From JAVKFY01 sp040223615 (lineage in GTDB: Bacteria; Pseudomonadota; Alphaproteobacteria; GCA-2731375), in assembly GCA_040223615.1 (NCBI GenBank), contig JAVKFY010000046.1, positions 1-64,000 of the forward strand: 64,000 nt of DNA, read 5' to 3'. Position numbers and translations under genes: made by a program. Shown one piece after another: positions 54,096 through 63,194 of this stretch (the stretch's first letter is position 1; every line of letters starts with the position of its first letter). Under the pieces are notes generated by a model that saw only the letters and a program-made list of their open reading frames with translations, was not told the origin of the DNA and made no database searches.

Positions 54096-54503
54096 CTAGA
54101 GGATCGAGGGTGGAAGGGTTTGTTTTAGATCTTGCTTGATAAGGCTGGAAAGTTCAGATTCTGGGTAGATGGTTCCGTCAAGGGTCTGCATCTCTAAGTT
54201 TCCATCTTTGTTCAAGCGTAGCAAGTAGTTGCCAGAGCAGCGTCGGAGTTGATTTGATATCTCCCGAATGCCTCCGGTCCAGCCGAATCTAGATAGAGAC
54301 CGCAAGGCCCGTTGAGAACATGTCGGTCGAAAAAGACACTGTCGACCCAGCCACGGCGAAAGGATCGCCCGATAGATACGTATAGCGAAAAGACCGAGAG
54401 GGAGAAGAATGCGATCTAATGGTTCTGGAGGGTCGAAGTGACTAAGTGCCGTTATGTTAAGAACGATTGCTCGACGCAGACATCTCTCAAGTTTTTGCAG
54501 CAT
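54096..54503 (-). CDS. YidD-like (membrane insertion factor / haemolytic domain) protein
   Basis: About 135 residues (ATG 54503; starts at 54533 or 54563 are alternatives). The YidD-type core IYRAILSPWLGRQCLFRPTC ... RCSGNY carries its conserved Cys and a hydrophobic leader. A 45-residue tail with EMQTLDGTIYPESEL is unusual. Housekeeping yidD normally sits by rnpA; here it is an isolated island copy overlapping the YbjQ-like gene. Confidence 0.65.
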   Translation of the reverse strand: MLQKLERCLRRAIVLNITALSHFDPPEPLDRILLPLGLFAIRIYRAILSPWLGRQCLFRPTCSQRALRSLSRFGWTGGIREISNQLRRCSGNYLLRLNKDGNLEMQTLDGTIYPESELSSLIKQDLKQTLPPSIL

Positions 54504-54810
54504 CGGTAACCCGAACTGCAGTGCCCCAAGCATATACTTCGATACTCCCCTTGCTGCCCACACACCCAGATGAAGAGCTTACGCGGTGCATATAGGAGAT
54601 GTGGATTACCGCATTGCCATCTTTTTCTTTGGCTTGCTTTACCAGGTCATTTGTAGCGTCAATTAGTGCTTGCTGTATCGGAAGCCCACCGCTGCATCCG
54701 GATTCCTCCCGAACGACCACAGCTAGAACCAAACATATTGTTTCGTAGCTGTTTGGTATGTCTCCAGCTGCGGTCAAGGTGTCTGTTATCTGTTTCCGGG
54801 GTCGAGCCAT
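54487..54810 (-). CDS. YbjQ/DUF74-like small protein
   Basis: 107 residues. The family pattern NAVIHISYMHRVS and VYAWGTAVRV matches YbjQ (heavy-metal-binding domain), though the N-terminus (MARPRKQITDTLTAAG) is short. It overlaps the YidD-like gene by up to 17 bp. Function unknown. Confidence 0.55.
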   Translation of the reverse strand: MARPRKQITDTLTAAGDIPNSYETICLVLAVVVREESGCSGGLPIQQALIDATNDLVKQAKEKDGNAVIHISYMHRVSSSSGCVGSKGSIEVYAWGTAVRVTDAAKT

Positions 54811-54836
54811 TCGCGTCTTTCTCCGTTATCCGAGTT

Positions 54837-55343
54837 CTATCTGCATCGTGGAAAGTTCGGACGTGCAATCGGATACATGTGCTCTATAAACGGCGTGGCA
54901 GCCTCTTGTTTTAGGTGTGAAGCGACCTCAAGAAATGAAGTTATCCCGCGGCACTCTCGGGTAGTTTTCGAGGCATACACTCTTCTTTCTAGATTGACGT
55001 CTACTTCAATCCGACTATAGAGGATTTCTACGGCATCTTTCTTGGGAAATGCGCGTTGAAATGGTCTCGACGCTACAAGTTCGGCCTTGCGAGTGATATC
55101 GTCAAGGGTCGCGCCGTGTTTCGTCATTAACTTTGTCGCTTGCTGCTTCAGGCTAGGGTGTGTACGTGCGCATGTCCCGGCCCCTACTCCGATCGAGAAG
55201 AAAAACCGCACTAAGAGATACGCATTTAGTTCCTTATCCGACATACAGATGACATCGGCCCGACTGGCAGAGAGCAGTGTACAGAGAGCCAGCGGAGCTA
55301 AGGCCAGAAGATAGCAGATAGACTTGAGTTTGGAGCTAAGCAT
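54837..55343 (-). CDS. Secreted hypothetical protein
   Basis: 168 residues. Signal peptide about 1-29 (LALAPLALCTLLSASRA) followed by three Cys (VICMSD, GTCARTHPSL, RECRGITS) and a Cys at the C-terminus. I recognise no family. It is 9 bp after the 97-residue gene and 26 bp before the YbjQ-like gene on the same strand, so the set is likely an operon. Confidence 0.55.
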   Translation of the reverse strand: MLSSKLKSICYLLALAPLALCTLLSASRADVICMSDKELNAYLLVRFFFSIGVGAGTCARTHPSLKQQATKLMTKHGATLDDITRKAELVASRPFQRAFPKKDAVEILYSRIEVDVNLERRVYASKTTRECRGITSFLEVASHLKQEAATPFIEHMYPIARPNFPRCR

Positions 55344-55352
55344 AAATTCGAT

Positions 55353-55646
55353 CTAGTCACTCTGTGTGTGCTCAATGATTACCCTCTGACACCCTCGCCG
55401 GACCAGATAGCCACCACGTGGGATACTAATCCCATGCTTCTCCACTAGCCTCATAACCTCGTCTGCGATCTTGTCGGCAGCTGGATCGCCCATGATCTGC
55501 TCTGGCCCAGGACGGTTTGCTAGCCACTCTGCAAACGCCTTGTCTGCGATATCTGGTCCTAGGCTCTTGCGCAGAGCCTCCAGTATGCGGATTTCGCCCT
55601 TTTTCAGGTCGGCTTCATCGAATGTCTTGGTAGGCTTGCGTGCCAT
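55353..55646 (-). CDS. Small charged hypothetical protein
   Basis: 97 residues, Lys/Glu/Asp-rich (KTFDEADLKKGEIRILEALR), ending with a basic-hydrophobic part (GGYLVRRGCQRVIIEH). Predicted soluble, helical. No family recognised. It heads the minus-strand set 55646 to 53613. Confidence 0.5.
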   Translation of the reverse strand: MARKPTKTFDEADLKKGEIRILEALRKSLGPDIADKAFAEWLANRPGPEQIMGDPAADKIADEVMRLVEKHGISIPRGGYLVRRGCQRVIIEHTQSD

Positions 55647-55764
55647 AAAGCTTCCTCGCGTAGCCTAGATCCTGATTCGCTTTCCGCCACGTGCTCGTAC
55701 AGGGATCGGCATTGCCCAGTTCGGTGCGCGGCAGAAAGTAGTTAGACCGGCGCGGCCACTTCGG

Positions 55765-56721
55765 TCATCGCTTGGTAATTTTGGGCCCAACGTAGACCAC
55801 ATAGAGGGGTGACATCGCCGTGACGGGCCACGTGAAATGGATGCGGTACTGGGGCGACTTCACCTTCCCATGCCAGGAGCAGAAAAGGTTCTCGCCTGGG
55901 ACGTCCGGGTTGCCGAACGTCAGATCGCTCTCGAAATCTGCCTTGTTCGCATCCGATTCGTCGGAGAACCACGCCTTGTCTCCCGTGAAATGCTGTTGAT
56001 AGAGCGCGTGGCCTTCGGCAGTGCGCGATCCGTCCGCGTCGAAGCATTGCTTCAACCGATTGAGCACTTCAAGACGAGCCAAGATCCGCTCAGCAACGCC
56101 CTGCTTAAAAGGTTGAGACCGCAGTGGGTCAAACGCGCTCTCGACGAATCTCAGGTGCTCGAAGCGTGCGGCTGAATGCTTCCTGAGCGCCCTCCAGGAA
56201 GCCAGAGCCGGCGGTGCCCCTGCGAAACTGGCCTCAAGTGCCTCAGACTCCCAGTAGTTGCGAACGTCAACAGTCACGCGATTCTCATCATCGAATACTC
56301 GCTCAGCTTTGACGGGATCATAAACAAAATTTGACGGCTCAAGGCTGACGAGCCCGCGATCGATTCCACGAAGAACACAGTGGGCGGCTTCTCCGACCGC
56401 GGTGTCGGTTACGATCTCGCCGTCACACTCGTACCAGTCCCCGCCATCGTGTTGACGGTCATCGTCCCAGAAAGGGCCGCCGCCCTGACTCAGCCACACC
56501 ATCACGACTCGCCTCTCGTTATCAGGCAATGCGTGGACGGCAGCCGACATGCGCTCATGTTGAGTCACCTGCCCATTCACAAGTCCTCGATGGCAGAAAA
56601 GTCCTCGCATGTGGCGGCGAGCGACGCCCCGGATCAGCATTACTCGACGGATCGAAACGCGAAACGCTGCAAGATCGTTGAACTGCCCATGCAGCGAGAG
56701 CTCGTTGACCAGCAGATCCAC
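55765..56721 (-). CDS. 318-residue partner of the AAA ATPase
   Basis: GTG start at 56721, 1 bp after the ATPase stop. N-terminal part includes HALPDNERRVVMVWLSQGGGPFWDD; the C-terminus (FCSWHGKVKSPQYRIHFTWP, then LYVVYVGPKITKR) looks conserved in ATPase-linked proteins I know of, but no nuclease motif is visible. Part of the DUF262/ATPase module. Confidence 0.6.
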   Translation of the reverse strand: MDLLVNELSLHGQFNDLAAFRVSIRRVMLIRGVARRHMRGLFCHRGLVNGQVTQHERMSAAVHALPDNERRVVMVWLSQGGGPFWDDDRQHDGGDWYECDGEIVTDTAVGEAAHCVLRGIDRGLVSLEPSNFVYDPVKAERVFDDENRVTVDVRNYWESEALEASFAGAPPALASWRALRKHSAARFEHLRFVESAFDPLRSQPFKQGVAERILARLEVLNRLKQCFDADGSRTAEGHALYQQHFTGDKAWFSDESDANKADFESDLTFGNPDVPGENLFCSWHGKVKSPQYRIHFTWPVTAMSPLYVVYVGPKITKR

Positions 56722-56722
56722 G

Positions 56723-57862
56723 TCACTCGTCCCATCCGACGAAGTGATTCATGTCCTTGTCGAACTGATCGAAAAAGCCCTCCGGCCAAACGTCTATATT
56801 GCCTTCGGCGTCCAGCGTCGGACTCACAACTTGGTCGAGTTCGCCCCCACGCGGACGGAAAAAATGAAGGAGTGCCTGTTCAGGTCGCAAGGTTCCCGCC
56901 TTGACGGCGCGCCGGATGCCGTTCAGGACGTGATCGCTGTGAGTCTCCACGATTACCTGCGTACCGCTTGCAGCGACCTCTGCCAGAAACGCGCCCATCA
57001 GCGCCTGCCCGGCCGGATGTAGGTGGACCTCCGGGTTCTCTATCAACAGGATGTCCTGTTCTGCCGCGGAAACCGCAGCGATCACGATGGGGAGCACCTG
57101 GGTGAGTCCGAATCCAACGTGTACCGGCCGGTGGAAGTCCGTTTCATCAGAGGTCCGAACGCCCAACGTGACCGCATTTGCCTGCGGAACGAGTTGCAAA
57201 TCGATGCGACAGCCAGGAAAGAACCGTGCCATGCGCGCCTCGATCTGCTTCAATCCGGTGGGCGCGACATCGGCGACACGGAGGGAATCGCGGATCGGTT
57301 CCGCACGGACCCGGTATAGAACGCTGAGCATGTGCTCGCCCCGCGGGCCAACCACTCTGGCGGCCTGACGATCCTCCAGTGCGTAAATCTCCCGCGGTCC
57401 GACGCGCTCTGCAGTGATATAGGTGAGGTCTCGCAGGCGCGTCGCAAAGCTGGCCGCACGATCGTAGTGATCGGGGGGAAGCAGGTGTCGAAGGGCAGGC
57501 GGGTCCTTAATCTCAACACCGGCGACACGTACGGACTCAGTCGCCATGGACATTTCTTCACGGTCCCCATGGAATCTCCAGCGGAGAGTCGAGGCTCTAT
57601 CGCCGAGTCCGATCCCGATCTGACGCCTGCCATGGACCTTGTCAACGACGTCCAGAACAGTCCCGAGCTGCACGGAATTTCCGTTCAGCATCAGACGCGT
57701 AGACCACTCGTGCTCGCGAATCGTCTGGTGCAGAAGGACCAGAGCTTGCAGAGCTGACGACTTTCCGGATGCGTTGGATCCCGAGAGCAGCGTCAGAAGC
57801 CCGAGCGGCAGGTCGAGGTTCTCGAAGCACTTGAAGTTTCGTAGCTCCAGTGACTCAAGCAT
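56723..57862 (-). CDS. AAA/OLD-like ATPase (DUF3696-type)
   Basis: 379 residues from ATG 57862 (longer frame is spurious). ABC/RecF-like ATPase: Walker A SGSNASGKSSAL near residue 26, signature-like GFGLTQVLPIVIAA, Walker B ILLIENPEVHLHPAGQ, and HTHSDH-like VIVETHSDHVLNGI. The end GNIDVWPEGFFDQFDKDM is typical of DUF3696. Such ATPases act in anti-phage modules. It overlaps the DUF262 gene by 8 bp. Confidence 0.9.
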   Translation of the reverse strand: MLESLELRNFKCFENLDLPLGLLTLLSGSNASGKSSALQALVLLHQTIREHEWSTRLMLNGNSVQLGTVLDVVDKVHGRRQIGIGLGDRASTLRWRFHGDREEMSMATESVRVAGVEIKDPPALRHLLPPDHYDRAASFATRLRDLTYITAERVGPREIYALEDRQAARVVGPRGEHMLSVLYRVRAEPIRDSLRVADVAPTGLKQIEARMARFFPGCRIDLQLVPQANAVTLGVRTSDETDFHRPVHVGFGLTQVLPIVIAAVSAAEQDILLIENPEVHLHPAGQALMGAFLAEVAASGTQVIVETHSDHVLNGIRRAVKAGTLRPEQALLHFFRPRGGELDQVVSPTLDAEGNIDVWPEGFFDQFDKDMNHFVGWDE

Positions 57863-58955
57863 CGAACACCTCCGCAATAGTTCGCCGCATAACCTCAAAT
57901 CGGTGCCTGACTTGGCTTGTGCTGTTCGGACTGTAGGTGATCGCTCGAACGAATGGCTCAACTTTCATGAGCGCGTAAAAGCGAGCGCGGAGTTCTTCGG
58001 CGCGGTCACGAACGCGGCTCTCGGGTATCTCGGCTAGCCCTGTGCTCATCACGTCCCAGAGAGATGCGTTCACGATACTGCGGCGCTCCTGCCCAGGCTC
58101 GTGCTTACGGAATGCGTGCTCATCGAAAACAAGCAGGTTGTTGGCGAGTGTGTTCCGGAACAGCCTCGATAGATCTTTCAGTTGATCCTCGGAACACGCA
58201 TTCATATGGGTGAGCGCCTGACCCAAGAACTCGTCCATCTCTCCCTTGTACTCATCTATAGACAGAAGATGAAACGCACAAAAGCGGTTCACGAACTCTC
58301 GATCTCTCATTGTGTCCTGACGAAGGCTTCCTCCTGTCGCCCGCTTGAATAGATCGGTCGATACCTCATTCTTGAGGAAAGCCGTTGCCGGGCCCATGTA
58401 AAGGGAGTTGCGCATCTGCTGCCGTGTCAGTGGAACACCGCTGTTCACGCGCTCGAAGATGTCAAGCCGCGCTCTCTCGGGGACTTTGGCATCCACGATG
58501 TAGAGAACCAGGTTGCAGTCCTCGATACGGTTCTGAAGCTTCGCCGACAGATCCTCAAACTTCTTTTTGTGAAGATCCTTCTGGTTCGGGAGCTTTAGTC
58601 GGAGCTCGTTCTTAATGTATCGCGCGAACGTCGATAATCGCTGCAAGCCGTCGACGACAATCATGCGACCCTGAGTGTCTTCCGCAAGATAGAACACCGG
58701 CAGAGGGATTCGCATCAGCACGGATTCGATGAGTTTGCTCTGCTTGTCGTCGTCCCAGATGAACGCGCGTTGGAAGTCGGGGTCCATTACGAAGGACCCC
58801 TGCTCGATGCGGCGAACGACATCGTGGACGGTGCGTTGCTCATGGCGGATGAGGAGAGTATCGATAGGGTAGTCGCCCCAACTGGTGTCCTCGTCGCCAC
58901 CGAGCCCCTCGACCTCCTCGGGCTCCGTCTGCACGAATTTCTCAGGTGTGCTCAT
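57855..58955 (-). CDS. DUF262 (GmrSD-N/ParB-like) protein
   Basis: 366 residues. DUF262 hallmarks: FVMDPDFQRAFIWDDDKQSK near 56, SVLMRIPLPVFYLAE, and VVDGLQRLSTFARYI near 100, with ERVNSGVPLTRQQMRNSL at 168. DUF262 proteins bear a ParB-like nucleotidase fold and occur in restriction systems (GmrSD). No DUF1524 HNH part follows. ATG 58955 overlaps the upstream frame (58952). Confidence 0.9.
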   Translation of the reverse strand: MSTPEKFVQTEPEEVEGLGGDEDTSWGDYPIDTLLIRHEQRTVHDVVRRIEQGSFVMDPDFQRAFIWDDDKQSKLIESVLMRIPLPVFYLAEDTQGRMIVVDGLQRLSTFARYIKNELRLKLPNQKDLHKKKFEDLSAKLQNRIEDCNLVLYIVDAKVPERARLDIFERVNSGVPLTRQQMRNSLYMGPATAFLKNEVSTDLFKRATGGSLRQDTMRDREFVNRFCAFHLLSIDEYKGEMDEFLGQALTHMNACSEDQLKDLSRLFRNTLANNLLVFDEHAFRKHEPGQERRSIVNASLWDVMSTGLAEIPESRVRDRAEELRARFYALMKVEPFVRAITYSPNSTSQVRHRFEVMRRTIAEVFDA

Positions 58956-59582
58956 CTATGTCTCCTTGGTGCATCGGCGTCCGGGAACTCGAAGAGCGAC
59001 GCCTGCGCAGTCACATCTCTACCCGTCGATCCTCTGCGATCCGATTCAGTCCCTTTGCGGATTGTCACCGATCGTGCAGACCGCATCCCTTCGAAAAGGG
59101 CCCTCGCATGGCGTTCGCACTCGGCCCAGCTCTCTTCGGGGGTTTGTGCAAGCTGCGCATCGAGGAAGCGCTCGCCCATGAGATTGCGTACGGGCTGGGG
59201 CATGCGGGCGCGATCGTTGTAGTCACCGACATCGGCGGTACGGGTAAGGCCGAGGTCGGTGAGGCAGAGGGTCTCGGGGAACATCCATCCATCGCCATCG
59301 TGCTGGTCGCTGAAGACTCGAATGCCGGCGTCGCGATCGCCGGTGGCGGCGATGGCGGCAGCGAGGTCGTTAAAGGCGGCAAGCGACAGCACGGTGTGGC
59401 GTAGCTCCGGATCCTGGTCTTTGCCCACCTGTCAAAAGCCCTTGGGGTCGAGCCGACGGCATAAGTCCTTGTCGGTGAGGCGGGTCTTGGGGTGGTCGCA
59501 GTTCTTCAATATCCGGACGAAGTCGTCGCGGTCGAGCCCATAGAGAATAGCGACGATTACGTCGAGCATGCAGCGTAGCCTT
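58952..59582 (-). pseudogene. C-terminal remnant of Eco57I/PglX-type DNA methylase
   Basis: Reads MLDVIVAILYGLDRDDFVRI, then RLDPKGF, a TGA in place of Trp (59432-59434), then QVGKDQDPELRHTVLSLAAF. The C-terminal fragment (from GTG 59428) continues with DGDGWMFPETLCLTDLGL and AQTPEESWAECERHARAL, a pattern characteristic of large Eco57I-type methylases. The catalytic domain is missing, so it is a dead remnant at the island edge. Confidence 0.75.
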
Positions 59583-59629
59583 CAATAATTGTTAAGCGCT
59601 AAATGCCCCGGTGCGTTGAAGAGCAGGTT

Positions 59630-59655
59630 AAGGTGGTTGCGTGCCGCCGCAACCA
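59630..59655. repeat. Right copy of the 26-bp palindromic repeat
   Basis: AAGGTGGTTGCGTGCC then GCCGCAACCA; differs from the left copy (47672-47697) at one position. It lies about 50 bp beyond the methylase remnant. Confidence 0.8.
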
Positions 59656-59998
59656 TGAAAAGCGCCGTTAACTCAACCAGTTAGCAGCACTTCGCTTTTT
59701 TCGGACCCACAGATGGAATGCTCTCAAGCTACCATATAGCTACCATCAAAAGGCCGATTGGCGGCGGTTTGCGCGCGTGCCACCCATCCGGACTCGCCGT
59801 CGCGAATGGCCGATAGCGATTCGCGGGACCGGCCGCGCCGAATAGCGAAAGGCGGCTGTTGCGAGCCATTGCAAGACTCTGTCGTGCGCTGTGCTGCAAT
59901 GGTGCGATCTTCGGATCCCTTGAACCTTTTGGATGATAAACCGCCGGCGCAGGAAACCTTTCTCCACTGTGCTGCAGCGCACGAGACGGAGAGCCGTA
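59656..59998. other. Intergenic, no supported gene
   Basis: About 340 bp without coding signal that I trust; only short shadow frames. It separates the island edge from the helicase remnant. Confidence 0.5.
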
Positions 59999-60700
59999 TT
60001 ATACCGCCTCCACGGTGGCAATCTCCACTCTGACCATCAGGCCTGCGATCGGCTGATGGATCCAGCACTCCCGGCAGCCGCGCCCCGCCCCGCCACGCAG
60101 CGCCCGTGAATAAAGGTCCACCTGCCCGCCGAATGCACGAAGCCGTTCGGCATCGAGTTCCATTGAACCGGGGAAGCTCTTGTGATCGACGATCACGAAG
60201 TCACCGCCGTTATCGAGCAAAAGATCGATGCGGCCAGAGATGACCTGGAGATCCTCAGCCGCATGGACGGACCACTCCCTTAGATGGGCGGCGCCGGCGA
60301 AGCGCGTGTCCAGAAAACCGTGCAGCCTGTCGGAGGCGGAAACGAGGTCGGCGGGGGCCACCTCTGGTACGTCCCAGCGCCGGAGCATGCTGTGGGGGCG
60401 ACCTTGAGTCGCGCGTCAGGCGCCGCCAGCGGATCGTTGCACGCGAAGAACCGGTGGAATGCCTCGCGCAGCGCCTGAAGATCAGGGTCGCCGACCAACG
60501 CAATCCGCGACCCGATGCGGACCGTCTCAGCGATGTGGACGTCGCCTTCGAAAGCGTGGCCACTCGGCCGGAGGCGCAATGGCGGATGCGCCCTCCGGGC
60601 CGTGACCGGCTGGACAAACTCGGGCCCGGGCTCTGCCGCATCCGGATCGAAACGGTCTGGAGGTGGACGCAGCGCGAAGCGTTCGCCCCCGACAGCAAGA
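59999..60700 (-). pseudogene. UvrD/AddA-type helicase C-terminal nuclease remnant
   Basis: The 3' frame (59999-60388) includes ISGRIDLLLDNGGDFVIVDHKS and GGQVDLYSRAL, the PD-(D/E)XK-like end of RecB/AddA proteins. Upstream in another frame: EGDVHIAETVRIGSRIALVG and ALREAFHRFFACNDPLAAP. A frameshift near 60385 joins them. The helicase domain is absent. Confidence 0.65.
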
Positions 60701-61599
60701 GCGTCGCTCCCGAAGGCGAGTGTTTCCTGAATGTCGCGGAAGCCGAGATTGGGGTTGGCTTCGAGCATGAGGGAGGGCGGCAACGCCGGCGATCAGCGGG
60801 GCGGCGAACGACGTGCCAGAGGCCGTCGTGGTCGCACCCGTCGAAGCTCCCGCCGCACCCTGAATGTCGAGCCCGACAATGTCGGTACCCGGCGCGCTGA
60901 CGAGGATGGAAGCGCCGGGCGAAGTGTAGCGGCCGCTGGGCGCGTTGTAGGTGCCGTTGTCGTCGAGGGCGGCGACCGTCACCGTGTTGATGCTGGACTG
61001 AAAGGCGTGGAGGTTGGTGTCTCCGCCGCTCTGATAGTTGTTTCCGGCGGCGAAGACGTTGATGGTGCCGAGTCCGCCGCGACCGTATTCGGCGGCATAG
61101 CGCATGCCGTAGAGATAGGGCTCCACGCTGGGGTTGAAGACGCTGTCGAACAACCCCAGCGAAAATCCCCAGCTGTTGTTGGCGACATCGAAACTGGCGC
61201 TGTAGCGCAGTGCGTTGTCGGCTTCGTAGAGGGAGCTCGACCCGAAAAGGTCAGGCGCGCCGCACTCAGCTCTGAATCGTAGGCCACACCGGCGATACCG
61301 GTGCCGTTATTGGCGTCGGCCCCGATCAGGCCGGCAACGAACGTGCCGTGCCATGCACCGTCAGAGGGATAGGCGTCACCAGTGGGGAGGAAGTAGCTGA
61401 GGTCGGCCGCGGTATCATACGAATTCCCGATATCGCTATGCAGGTAGTCGACACCGCTGTCGATGATGAGAACCTCAACACCCTGGCCCGTGTAGTCCTG
61501 CCAGACAGGCTCGATGTTCACGTCGACGCCCGGTGTCCCGCCGGTCTGGCCGGTGTTCTTCAGATACCACTGAATGGAGAATAGTGGGTCGTTCGACAT
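60701..61599 (-). pseudogene. Frameshifted S8 (subtilisin-like) protease
   Basis: Start ATG 61599 (MSNDPLFSIQWYLKNTGQTG). Catalytic Asp in LIIDSGVDYLHSD, His in WHGTFVAGLIG. A frame shift after RLTFSG (near 61240) leads to NNSWGFSLGLFDSVF and catalytic Ser in SGTSFAAPLIAGVAAL. A second shift near 60785 leads to MLEANPNLGFRDIQETLA, after which the sequence becomes helicase-like. All three active residues exist, but not in one frame. Confidence 0.8.
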
Positions 61600-62098
61600 G
61601 AGGGCTCCCCACGGCCGTCACGCACGCCCTCAAACCCGTGACGCGCCAATTCCCAAGATGTTGCAAAATTCTGTGAGAAGATTCAAGCATTCATTATAGC
61701 TTATGTCGCGTGCCGGCCTGTCTGCCCAGATACCATTGAACGACTTCCGGAAAGGCCACGAGCAATGCTAGCTCGTGCCGATCATGACGCCCCTCTAAAG
61801 GCGCCACTGCCGGCTAGAAGCTGCCTAACAGAAGCAGATCAACGCGGCATAAGGACCTATCGTGCAACGAGAGTTCTGCGCTGTACATCAAATAGAATCC
61901 AGAATCCTCTGACACCAAAAACCTACATGAGACATACTCGAGACATAGGCGTATGCACTCTTTCTTTTCTTAGGATAAGTACCAGATTCAAAGTAAGAAT
62001 CTGCGCCTAGTGACTCCCACAGGCAGCGTAGATGAAGTCCTCGACGCGGGACCTCCTCTGTAACGCAGCATTGCAGCCGGTCTGATCGACTGGTTCAG
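61600..62098. other. Intergenic, no supported gene
   Basis: About 500 bp; only short, unconvincing frames. Likely contains the upstream region of the S8 pseudogene and the end of the solute-binding-like gene. No terminator clearly seen. Confidence 0.5.
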
Positions 62099-62947
62099 TT
62101 ATCGATCAGGCGCCGCGAAGATGCCGTAGAGTTGATACAAAACAGATGATGGCCGGCGGCCGTCGAAGTGCTTCTGAATAAGTTCGAATATCTCGCCAGA
62201 ACGATAAAGTGCTGCGAGCGTCTCATTGACGACGCGTAGTACTTCGTGCTGCGAAGGCTCCACACAAAATGCATACGTTTCAATTGAGATTGGTTCCGAC
62301 GCTAGCGATATCGGCTCGTCTAATGGCTCTTCCAGCAATTTCTCCAACATGTCCCGATCGCCAAACATAGCGTCGATCTCACGCACCACCAGGGCGTGGT
62401 AAGCCAATTCGTAGGTCTGGTATCCGAACTCCTTAGGATATTTGCCAAAGCGGCCCTTCCATTCCGCTCTGAGTCTCGGTAGCGCGGTGGTGTTCTTGAC
62501 ATATCCGATTGACGAATCAGCCAAGCTAACCAACTTCGTCGCTGACCTACCAAGGGTAGCGTAACTGATCCCGGTGACGAAATAGGGAAACGAGAAGTCA
62601 CATGTCGACAGTCGATCGACAGTGATTGAGGTTGGGTCGCAAAGAAAATCAACATCCCTACGAGCAATGCGCGCTAGGCGATCGCTTGCATCGACCGGAA
62701 CAGCGCGGACGCCCTTGAACCATCCAGAGGTCTCTGCACGATCGGCAATGCGCCTACATATGTCGACACTGAATCCTTCAAAGGACGCCAAACCAACCCA
62801 TGGCTGACCGGTGGTATCGAGACTCCTCAAAGAGGCAAAGGGAGCCGAGTCGGAACGTACGCCGATACGTAGCTCAACCGCCTCGACTGGCGGCATGCTA
62901 CCGAAGACCATCACGAAGACGGCCAGCGTAGTCCCTTGAATCTTCAT
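62099..62947 (-). CDS. Periplasmic amino-acid-type solute-binding protein
   Basis: 282 residues from ATG 62947 (an ATG 18 bp upstream is in frame). Signal peptide about 1-22, then the SBP_bac_3 domain: RIGVRSDSAPFAS, FEGFSVDICRRIADR, RDVDFLCDPTSITVDRL, FSFPYFVTGISY. It has only one repeat and no permease or ATPase partner nearby, so it may be an orphan receptor. ELAYHALVVREIDAMFGDR matches family end motifs. Confidence 0.8.
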   Translation of the reverse strand: MKIQGTTLAVFVMVFGSMPPVEAVELRIGVRSDSAPFASLRSLDTTGQPWVGLASFEGFSVDICRRIADRAETSGWFKGVRAVPVDASDRLARIARRDVDFLCDPTSITVDRLSTCDFSFPYFVTGISYATLGRSATKLVSLADSSIGYVKNTTALPRLRAEWKGRFGKYPKEFGYQTYELAYHALVVREIDAMFGDRDMLEKLLEEPLDEPISLASEPISIETYAFCVEPSQHEVLRVVNETLAALYRSGEIFELIQKHFDGRRPSSVLYQLYGIFAAPDR

Positions 62948-63194
62948 GCCTGGAGCTAACTCCATACTAGTGGCTATACCTCAGGCCGCGCAGAAGCGCC
63001 CCCCCTTATCACGTCCACCGAAAGAAAGCTCATCCACCCGGACAACAGCCACCGCCACAGGCAACATAGCCGCGAGGGCAGGCACAGGCCGGATCAGGCA
63101 TGGCGGCGAGTACTACCGCACCGACCGCGACTAGAACGGTCACTACAATTAAGCTCCTAAGTTCGATTGTACCCTCCTGTGACACAAACCGTCG

